Source of the DNA: an uncultured Clostridia bacterium
Lineage (GTDB): Bacteria > Bacillota > Clostridia > TANB77 > CAG-508
Direction: 5' to 3'
DNA length: 21,682 nucleotides
NCBI GenBank assembly: GCA_934167165.1
Contig: CAKPKG010000024.1
Span: 1-21,682 of the forward strand
A program made the position numbers and the translations under genes. Within the stretch, counting starts at the first letter, position 1, and the number at the start of each line of letters is the position of its first letter. Positions 14,185 through 20,117 of the stretch are shown piece by piece. The notes under the pieces are model-generated. The model did no database searches. It was not told the DNA's origin and saw nothing but the letters and a program-made list of their open reading frames with translations.

Positions 14185-15474
14185 ATGAAAACATTAATTA
14201 AAAATTGTAATTTAATATCTGTTTCAGATAAAAAAGAAAAATACATAGAAAATATAGATATTTTAATCAATGATAGCATAATAGAAAAAGTAGAAAAAGA
14301 CATAAAACAAGAAGAGGATTATAAAATAATCAATGCAAAAGGAAAAATAGTTATGCCAGGATTAATAAATACACATACACACATTGCAATGAGTGTTTTT
14401 AGAGATACATTAGATGGATACGGATTACAAGAATGGTTAAATGATAAAATATGGCCAATGGAAGATAAACTTACAGCAGAAGATATATATTACTCTTCAT
14501 ATTTATCTTGTATAGAAATGATAAAAAGCGGAACAACAACATTTAATGATCAATATTTTAAAACTGATGCAACAATTAAAGCTGTTTTAGAAACAGGTTT
14601 AAGAATGGATGTTAGTAGAACAATTATGGATATAGAAGGTGATGGAGATTTAAGATTACAAGAGCTAGAAGAATTAATTAAAAAGTATAACAACAAATAT
14701 GATACAATTAATATAAATGTAGGAATACATTCATTATATACAGCATCTAGAGAATGTGCAAAAAAAGCTGAAGAATTAGCTAGAAAATATAATTTATATG
14801 TTCATATGCACTTTTTAGAGAATTCCACAGAATTAGAACAAGTTAAAAAATTGCAAGAAACAAGCACACCTGTAGATTTACTAGAAGATTATTTTAAAGG
14901 AATAAATATGGTGTTAGCACATTGCGTAAAAATAAAAGAAGAGGATATGAAAAAAATAAATAAAGAAAGAATAAATGTTGCACATTGTCCTGTAAGTAAT
15001 TTAAGACTAGGTTGTGGAATTGCAAATATAACAGAGTTTTTAAATAATAAAATAAATGTTGCTCTAGGAACAGATGGCCAAGGAAGTGGAAGCAATATGG
15101 ATATGTTTGAAACTATGAAATTTACAGCTTTATTGCAAAAAGGTGCAAAAGAAAATCCAAAACTTCTACCAGCATATGAAGTTATAAAAATGGCAACAAT
15201 AAATGGAGCAAAAGCATTAGGCAAAGAAACACAAATAGGAAGCATAGAAGAAGGAAAAAAAGCAGACATAATAATTGTTGAATTAGAAGATACCATAAAC
15301 CAACCAATAAATGACATCTTTTCTAATATTGTTTACAATGTAAAAGGTTCAAATGTTGTTACAACAATAGTAAATGGAAAAATATTAATGGAAGATAGAA
15401 AATTAAATATAAACAATGAGAAGAAAATTTGTGAAAAATGTAATGGCATTATAAAAAGAATTTCTAAACAATAA
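14185..15474 (+). CDS. mtaD: Amidohydrolase, MTA/S-adenosylhomocysteine deaminase type
   Basis: Cytoplasmic metal-dependent deaminase, 429 aa, of the family that deaminates 5'-methylthioadenosine or S-adenosylhomocysteine in purine/methionine salvage. Metal and catalytic residues are visible: His64 and His66 in NTHTH, His207 and His209 in VHMHFLE, His246 in LAHCV and Asp297 in GTDGQGSGSNMDMF. The start at 14185 gives MKTLIKN, about 12 nt after aaggag; an ATG at 14173 touches the ribosome binding site and is unlikely. It has its own promoter. The exact substrate (MTA, SAH, 5'-deoxyadenosine or another adenosine) cannot be told from sequence. Confidence 0.88.
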   Translation: MKTLIKNCNLISVSDKKEKYIENIDILINDSIIEKVEKDIKQEEDYKIINAKGKIVMPGLINTHTHIAMSVFRDTLDGYGLQEWLNDKIWPMEDKLTAEDIYYSSYLSCIEMIKSGTTTFNDQYFKTDATIKAVLETGLRMDVSRTIMDIEGDGDLRLQELEELIKKYNNKYDTININVGIHSLYTASRECAKKAEELARKYNLYVHMHFLENSTELEQVKKLQETSTPVDLLEDYFKGINMVLAHCVKIKEEDMKKINKERINVAHCPVSNLRLGCGIANITEFLNNKINVALGTDGQGSGSNMDMFETMKFTALLQKGAKENPKLLPAYEVIKMATINGAKALGKETQIGSIEEGKKADIIIVELEDTINQPINDIFSNIVYNVKGSNVVTTIVNGKILMEDRKLNINNEKKICEKCNGIIKRISKQ

Positions 15475-15500
15475 AAAAGAACAAAAATTCGCCAAATCTA

Positions 15501-15529
15501 TTGACAATATAAAAGCAAAGTAATAAAAT
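15501..15529 (+). promoter_or_regulatory. Promoter of recN
   Basis: TTGACA (15501-15506), 17-bp spacer, TAAAAT (15524-15529), close to full consensus and about 30 bases upstream of the recN ATG. I see no clear LexA box of the GAAC-N4-GTTC type here. Confidence 0.85.
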
Positions 15530-15559
15530 ATACACAAACAAATATTCGGAGGAAAAGAT

Positions 15560-17197
15560 ATGATATCAACTTTGCATATAAAAAATATAGGGATTATAGA
15601 TGATTTATCAATAGATTTTAATGAAGGATTAAATATATTAACAGGAGAAACTGGAGCAGGAAAAACTCTAATAATACAGTCTTTTGAGATAATTTCAGGA
15701 GGCAGATTTTCGAAAGAAATAATAAGAAAAGGAGAAAATTATTCACTAGTAGAGGCAAGTATTTATTTGCCAGAAAGTGAGATTGCAGAAGATGGCAATA
15801 TAATTATTTCTAGAGAAATATATTCAAATGGAAGAAATACCTGTAAAATTAATGGCAAATTGGTAACAGTTTGTGAATTAAAAAGAATTATGAGTAAAAT
15901 AATAGATATACATGGACAACATGATAATCAAAATTTATTAGATAATTCAAACCATATATCATATTTAGATGATTTTGCAATTAAAGAGATAAAACCTGTA
16001 AAAGAAAAATATGAGGAGCTTTTTATAGAGTATAATAAAATAAAATCTGAATTAGAAAATAACTATGGAGATGAAACAGAAAAAGAACGTGAATTAGATT
16101 TATTAAAATATCAATTAAATGAAATAGAAACAGCAGATTTAAAAGAGCCAGAAGAGATTGAATTGAATGAAAAACACAAAATGATGGTAAATAGTGAAAA
16201 GTTAAAAGAAAATTTACAAATTATAGATGATAACTTAAATAATAATGCTATAGAGGGAATTTCTAATGCAATAAAATGTTTTGAGAAAATTGAAAACTGT
16301 GGTCAAATATATAAAGAAAAGTTATCAGAACTAAAAAATATATATTATGAAATCCAAGAAACAAGTAGAGATATTTATTCATTAAAAGAAGAAACGGAAT
16401 ATGATCCATATGAAATGCAAGAAATAGAAAGAAGATTAGATACTATATTTACAATGAAAAGAAAATATGGAAATTCAATTAGCGAAATATTAAAATATAA
16501 AGAACAATTAATAAATGAGATAGAATTAATACAAAATGCAGATGAAATAAACAATAAGTTAAAAACAAAATTAAAAGCAATAGAAGAGAAAATGGCTAAA
16601 ATATGCATAGAAATGAACAACATAAGAAAAAAATATGCAATTATTTTGACAGAAAGAATAAACAGCGAATTAAAAAGTCTAGAAATGGTAAATGCAAAAT
16701 TTAATGTTAAAGTAAACAAAATAGAAAATAAAAAATACAACAAAAATGGATTAGACGAAGTTATATTTATGATTTGTACAAATGTTGGAGAAGAGGAAAA
16801 AGAGTTAACAAAAATTGCATCAGGTGGTGAAATGTCAAGAATAATGCTTGCAATCAAAACAGTAATTGCAAATACAGATAAAGTTGGAATTTTAATATTT
16901 GATGAAATTGATACAGGAATAAGTGGAAAAGCAGCAAAAGCAGTAGCAGATAAAATGAAATTAATTGCAAAAAATCACCAAATAATTTGTATAACACATT
17001 TAGCTACAATTGCGGCAAAAGGAGATTATAATTATTACATATTTAAGCAAATAAATAATGGAAAAACTACAACAAATGTTGAATTATTAAGTGAAGAGAA
17101 AACAATACAAGAAATTGCAAGAATTTCTAATGGAGAAATAACGAAAGTTGCAATTCAAAATGCAGAAGAGTTAAGAAAATTAGCATGTGCTGTATAA
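15560..17197 (+). CDS. recN: DNA repair protein RecN
   Basis: SMC-like ATPase that acts early in double-strand break repair, 545 aa (the family is usually about 550-570). Walker A GETGAGKT is at 29-36, and the conserved IHGQHDNQNLLD region lies near 115-130. Long coiled-coil arms (about 150-390) follow. The C-terminal ABC signature SGGEMSR and Walker B ILIFDEIDTGISG lie at about 420-455, then ICITHLATIAA. The ATG is behind cggagg. It has its own consensus promoter and terminator, so it is monocistronic. Intact. Confidence 0.96.
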   Translation: MISTLHIKNIGIIDDLSIDFNEGLNILTGETGAGKTLIIQSFEIISGGRFSKEIIRKGENYSLVEASIYLPESEIAEDGNIIISREIYSNGRNTCKINGKLVTVCELKRIMSKIIDIHGQHDNQNLLDNSNHISYLDDFAIKEIKPVKEKYEELFIEYNKIKSELENNYGDETEKERELDLLKYQLNEIETADLKEPEEIELNEKHKMMVNSEKLKENLQIIDDNLNNNAIEGISNAIKCFEKIENCGQIYKEKLSELKNIYYEIQETSRDIYSLKEETEYDPYEMQEIERRLDTIFTMKRKYGNSISEILKYKEQLINEIELIQNADEINNKLKTKLKAIEEKMAKICIEMNNIRKKYAIILTERINSELKSLEMVNAKFNVKVNKIENKKYNKNGLDEVIFMICTNVGEEEKELTKIASGGEMSRIMLAIKTVIANTDKVGILIFDEIDTGISGKAAKAVADKMKLIAKNHQIICITHLATIAAKGDYNYYIFKQINNGKTTTNVELLSEEKTIQEIARISNGEITKVAIQNAEELRKLACAV

Positions 17198-17209
17198 TAT
17201 AAAATAATA

Positions 17210-17237
17210 AAAACCCTGGATTGGTTTCCAGGGTTTT
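17210..17237. terminator. Bidirectional terminator between recN and the 17269 gene
   Basis: The perfect 10-bp stem AAAACCCTGG/CCAGGGTTTT has an 8-nt loop and serves the converging genes on both strands. Confidence 0.9.
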
Positions 17238-17268
17238 AAAATTTAAATAAAATTTTTAAAAAACTATT

Positions 17269-17799
17269 TTAAGAAACTCTTAAAATGGCTTTTTTAATTT
17301 TTTGCTGTTTCTTATATTTTTCATAAGAATTTAAAGCAAATTCCAAAGCATTTTTATATGCATTAGAATTTTGTTTATATTGCATCTTACAAAATGCCTG
17401 TAAAATAGTTGTATCAATAATTTCTTGATTATATTGATAAATGTCTGGATTTACAGTTAAAATATTTTTTGAACATTTATAATAACAATCTTTTAATCTT
17501 TGAATTTTATAATCATTTGGTGCAAATTTAAAAATATGTCTAGCAAGTTCCAAAGAATATTCCAAATTATTAAAGGCAACTTCATCATATAATTTTTTAA
17601 TTGCAGAATTTATAATTTCCATATTATCTACATTTTTATATTTAATTGGTAAAAACAAACAAAATTCAGAGTCATTTTGAACCAAGTCGATAGAAGAAGA
17701 TTTTACATATTTAATATTAAGCTTATAACTATTTCCTAGTAAGCTAACAGCTAGATATGACTTGCTTTTAACGGTTCTGTTAAAATTAATTATACTCAT
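17269..17799 (-). CDS. Hypothetical protein
   Basis: A 176-aa protein I do not recognise. The N-terminal part (about 1-70) looks like beta strands (SYLAVSLLGNSYKLNIKYV, then EFCLFLPIKY). The rest is helical, with Tyr, Lys and Asn in abundance and a basic C-terminus (KKQQKIKKAILRVS). There is no signal peptide, membrane segment or HExxH motif. The start is the ATG at 17799 behind aggagggg. It has its own consensus promoter and is divergent from the HD-domain gene. Probably cytoplasmic; no function proposed. Confidence 0.75.
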   Translation of the reverse strand: MSIINFNRTVKSKSYLAVSLLGNSYKLNIKYVKSSSIDLVQNDSEFCLFLPIKYKNVDNMEIINSAIKKLYDEVAFNNLEYSLELARHIFKFAPNDYKIQRLKDCYYKCSKNILTVNPDIYQYNQEIIDTTILQAFCKMQYKQNSNAYKNALEFALNSYEKYKKQQKIKKAILRVS

Positions 17800-17842
17800 A
17801 GAAACCCCTCCTAAACAAAACAATGTTCGCTATTGTAAAAAT

Positions 17843-17871
17843 ATTTTACATCATCTAAAAAAACATGTCAA
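17843..17871 (-). promoter_or_regulatory. Promoter of the 17269-17799 gene
   Basis: Minus strand TTGACA (17866-17871), 17-bp spacer, TAAAAT (17843-17848), about 35-45 bases upstream of the ribosome binding site aggagggg. Confidence 0.85.
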
Positions 17872-17907
17872 CAATTTTAAACAAAAAAAGAAAAAAATAT
17901 AAAATTG

Positions 17908-17916
17908 TGATATAAT
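17908..17916 (+). promoter_or_regulatory. Extended -10 promoter of the HD-domain gene
   Basis: TGATATAAT is an extended -10 element with no good -35, in the divergent intergenic region, 27 bases before the ATG at 17944 and upstream of aaggag. Confidence 0.6.
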
Positions 17917-17943
17917 ATTCTAAAATAAAAAGGAGATGTTATT

Positions 17944-18511
17944 ATGGAAAGAGAAAAAGCAGTAGAATTGTTAAAAAAATATAATAAAGAAGAATTTCAT
18001 ATAAGGCATGCATTAACTGTAGAAGCAGTTATGAGATATTTTGCTAAACAAAAAGGATATGATGAAGATTTTTGGGGAATAGTTCGGATTATTACATGAT
18101 GTAGACTTTGAATGCTATCCAGAAGAACATTGCAAAAAAGCTCCAGAATTATTAAAGGAAATAGATGCAAGTGATGAATTCATACATGCCGTATGCAGTC
18201 ATGGATATGGAATTTGTGTAGACATAGAACCAACTCATGAAATGGAAAAAATACTATTTGCAACAGATGAACTTACAGGATTAATATGGGCAGCAGCAAA
18301 AATGAGACCATCTAAAAGCACTAAAGATATGGAGGTTTCAAGTTTAAAGAAAAAATTCAAAGATAAAAAATTTGCAGCAGGTTGTTCAAGAGATGTAATA
18401 AAAGAAGGGACAGAAAAACTAGGCTGGGAATTAAATGATTTGTTTGAACAAACTATACTTGCAATGAGAGAAAGTGAAGATTTAGTAAACAAAGAAATAG
18501 AAGAAATATAA
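17944..18511 (+). CDS. HD-domain hydrolase, needs +1 shift at CGG 18085
   Basis: A protein of the HD/HDIG metal-dependent phosphohydrolase superfamily. In the starting frame it reads FHIRHALTVEAVMRYFA and then WGIV, followed by CGG (codon 48) and a TGA three codons later (18097-18099). If the C of CGG is skipped, it continues GLLHDVDFECYPEEHC, HAVCSHGYGI and ATDELTGLIWAAAKMRPSKS to the TAA at 18509-18511: 188 aa with the full set of HD ligands (His21, the His-Asp pair, the later His, and Asp in DELTG). The start follows aaggagatg. The truncated product would be 51 aa without the His-Asp pair. The YcxB-like gene begins 12 bases downstream. Confidence 0.82.
18085..18088 (+). other. Putative +1 frameshift site GTT CGG A
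   Basis: In-frame CGG in a coding sequence that is otherwise well conserved. Skipping C18085 gives GGA (Gly), restoring V-G-L-L-H-D just before the catalytic His-Asp pair. Confidence 0.6.
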
Positions 18512-18522
18512 AGGAGTAAACT

Positions 18523-19035
18523 GTGGAAATAAAATTTAAAAATGTTACTAAATGCACAACTAATTTATATAATGAATTTTTGAGGTTTCATAGAAAAAAA
18601 TATAAAACAAGAGATATGTTTACTTTTTTGATTATTGCAATTGCAGTAATATATATGATAGCTTTTAATATAAAATATCATAATTATATATTTGTGTTAA
18701 TTATATTAATTGGCTCAATTTTAATATTTGCGTTAAATGAAAAACGCCAGAAAAAAATAGTAAAAAAGGAAGAAAAAAGTGCTAAAATTCAAAACCAAAC
18801 TGAAATTGAGTATTATTTTTACAATCGATATTACTTTGTATTAAAAATGAATAAACAAAGAAAAGTTATAAGATATTACAAATTATATAGAGTAAATAGT
18901 GATAGTAAAAATTTTTATTTATATTTGGACAAGACACATGCTTTTATAGTTAGCAAGTCTGGTTTTGTAAAGGGGTCACCAAAGGAATTCAAAAACTTTA
19001 TATCGAAGAAATGTAGATTCAGATATTCCGAGTAG
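18523..19035 (+). CDS. YcxB-like membrane protein
   Basis: 170 aa, GTG start behind aaggag, 12 bases after the HD-domain gene, so probably co-transcribed. An N-terminal cytoplasmic stretch is followed by two adjacent membrane segments (about 33-49 and 54-70), a basic coiled linker, then a C-terminal domain with VIRYYKLYRVNSDSKNFYLY and AFIVSKSGFVKGSPKEFKNF. This order (two membrane helices, then a PH-like domain ending in a phrase of that kind) fits the YcxB family, whose function is unknown. Confidence 0.75.
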   Translation: MEIKFKNVTKCTTNLYNEFLRFHRKKYKTRDMFTFLIIAIAVIYMIAFNIKYHNYIFVLIILIGSILIFALNEKRQKKIVKKEEKSAKIQNQTEIEYYFYNRYYFVLKMNKQRKVIRYYKLYRVNSDSKNFYLYLDKTHAFIVSKSGFVKGSPKEFKNFISKKCRFRYSE

Positions 19036-19041
19036 CAAGAA

Positions 19042-19096
19042 TTGACTAATTATGTAAAATAGTGTAAAATAAATATACATCAACCGGTAATACCGG
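19042..19096 (+). promoter_or_regulatory. Promoter and palindrome before the 43-residue gene
   Basis: TTGACT (19042-19047), 17-bp spacer, TAAAAT (19065-19070), start near 19077. Just downstream is CCGGTA-A-TACCGG (19084-19096), a 13-bp GC-rich palindrome in very AT-rich DNA, suited to be an operator or a 5' mRNA hairpin. Confidence 0.7.
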
Positions 19097-19115
19097 ATTT
19101 TAAGGAGTGGCAGAA

Positions 19116-19247
19116 ATGACAGAGAGAAAATTTGCAGAAATGACAAGAGATGAGCTCAAAAAATATTGTGAAGAGCTTGAAAAAGAGCTTGCAAAAGCTC
19201 ATTGGTTTCTGCGAAATAGAATTCAACAGGAACAGGAGAATAACTGA
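19116..19247 (+). CDS. Small helical protein, 43 aa
   Basis: The ATG is 8 nt after aaggag. The product begins MTERKFAEMTRDELKKYCEE and continues as a charged coiled-coil-like helix with heptad-spaced Leu, ending in WFLRNRIQQEQENN. There is no membrane segment. It has its own promoter and terminator, which argues for a real gene. I do not recognise the family. The single helical segment suggests a protein-binding or oligomerising micro-protein. Confidence 0.7.
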   Translation: MTERKFAEMTRDELKKYCEELEKELAKAHWFLRNRIQQEQENN

Positions 19248-19260
19248 TCTCCTAAACAGA

Positions 19261-19292
19261 AAAATGATATCTCTATAAGGAGATATCATTTT
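19261..19292. terminator. Bidirectional terminator between the small gene and tetR
   Basis: The perfect 13-bp stem AAAATGATATCTC/GAGATATCATTTT has a 6-nt loop with T-runs on both strands. It is immediately adjacent to the TetR stop codon. Confidence 0.9.
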
Positions 19293-19898
19293 TTATGTAT
19301 TATCATCTTTTAACATATTTCTAATAGTTTTATACAGATATGGTTTAAATTCGTCAATTGGCATTGGGTCATTATATAAGATCGAATTAAAACAGGTAGA
19401 ACTTGCAAGTTCTATAATCATAAACAAAACAACATCTGGATTTTTAATTTTGATATTGTTTTCTTCTATGCCTTTTATAAACAAAGAGCGAAGTCCATCT
19501 TTGTTATCATCTAAAGTATTGTATATCTTAAATACAGTATTGCTCTTAATTCCCCAAGACAAATTTTTAGAAATAAATTTAAGTAATGCAGGAAATTTAG
19601 TAAGTTCATCTATAACATAATTTATTATATAAATAATTTGATCAGGAAAATTACTTATATAGTTTTTTCTTAAACTTTCGAGTGCATCACAAAATAATTT
19701 GTGAGATTTTTTTGCAATAAGAATATCTCTTAATTCATACTTATCTTTAAAATAAAGATAAAAAGTACCTTTTGCAACATTGGCATTATCTACAATGTCT
19801 TGGATAGAAGTATTTTGAATACCCTTTTCAGTAAATAATTTAAAACCAGTGTCTAATAATCTATTTTTTTTATTTTCCTTTGTTTGTTGAATACTCAA
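19293..19898 (-). CDS. TetR/AcrR-family transcriptional regulator
   Basis: About 201 aa. The N-terminal TetR HTH is clear (about residues 10-55): LLDTGFKLFTEKG, TSIQDIVDNANVAKGTFYLYFKDKYEL. The C-terminal ligand/dimer domain is helical and variable. I place the start at the TTG at 19898, with ggtgat a few bases upstream; a GTG at 19907 is an alternative. The longer reading to an ATG at 19946 starts inside the operator and -35 box and is unlikely. It is divergent from the MMPL exporter, and the same palindrome occurs in both promoters, so it most likely represses itself and the exporter. Confidence 0.87.
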   Translation of the reverse strand: MSIQQTKENKKNRLLDTGFKLFTEKGIQNTSIQDIVDNANVAKGTFYLYFKDKYELRDILIAKKSHKLFCDALESLRKNYISNFPDQIIYIINYVIDELTKFPALLKFISKNLSWGIKSNTVFKIYNTLDDNKDGLRSLFIKGIEENNIKIKNPDVVLFMIIELASSTCFNSILYNDPMPIDEFKPYLYKTIRNMLKDDNT

Positions 19899-19917
19899 TT
19901 TAATCACCACATATATT

Positions 19918-19946
19918 ATTATTGCATAAAATGACCGATAGGTCAA
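19918..19946 (-). promoter_or_regulatory. tetR promoter with operator
   Basis: Minus strand TTGACC (19941-19946), 17-bp spacer, AATAAT (19918-19923). The palindrome TGAC-CGATAG-GTCA (19932-19945) overlaps the -35 and the spacer, so bound repressor would block polymerase. Confidence 0.75.
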
Positions 19947-19989
19947 TTATAAAATTAAAAATATGTATAAATTAAAATTTTACTTTTCA

Positions 19990-20022
19990 CTTCCCACATC
20001 ACACCTCTCACTTCTCACATCA
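19990..20022. repeat. Fragment of the MITE-like element
   Basis: The stretch cttcccacatcacacctctc and the bases after it closely match the right arm of the element at 14064-14121 (cccacatcacacctctcac). No matching left end was found nearby. A remnant located between the divergent tetR and exporter promoters. Confidence 0.6.
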
Positions 20023-20047
20023 AATAAATAAATTTTAATAAAAAATA

Positions 20048-20096
20048 TTGACTAATGGTCATAATGGTGTTACAATATAAAAATGACCGATAGTCA
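20048..20096 (+). promoter_or_regulatory. Exporter promoter with two TetR-type operators
   Basis: TTGACT (20048-20053), 17-bp spacer, TACAAT (20071-20076). Operator 1, TGAC-TAATG-GTCA (20049-20061), covers the -35. Operator 2, TGAC-CGATA-GTCA (20084-20096), sits at the transcription start. Half-sites are identical to those in the tetR promoter. Confidence 0.8.
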
Positions 20097-20117
20097 TAAG
20101 ATGAAAGGAGCGATAAT

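Noticed and set aside
4190..18087. Explaining the six extra C bases as simple context-dependent sequencing error
   Set aside because: Not excluded without reads, but less likely: all six fall at a codon boundary before Gly, the same CTT-GGA and GTT-GGA contexts elsewhere lack an extra C, and I noticed no other indel type in about 18 kb of genes.
17944..18511. Calling the HD-domain and flavin-reductase genes plain pseudogenes
   Set aside because: Each has a single break at the same kind of codon, with good promoter, ribosome binding site and well-preserved sequence beyond it.
19899..19946. Longer TetR protein starting at ATG 19946
   Set aside because: It would start inside the -35 box and operator, and it adds a hydrophobic stretch foreign to TetR proteins.
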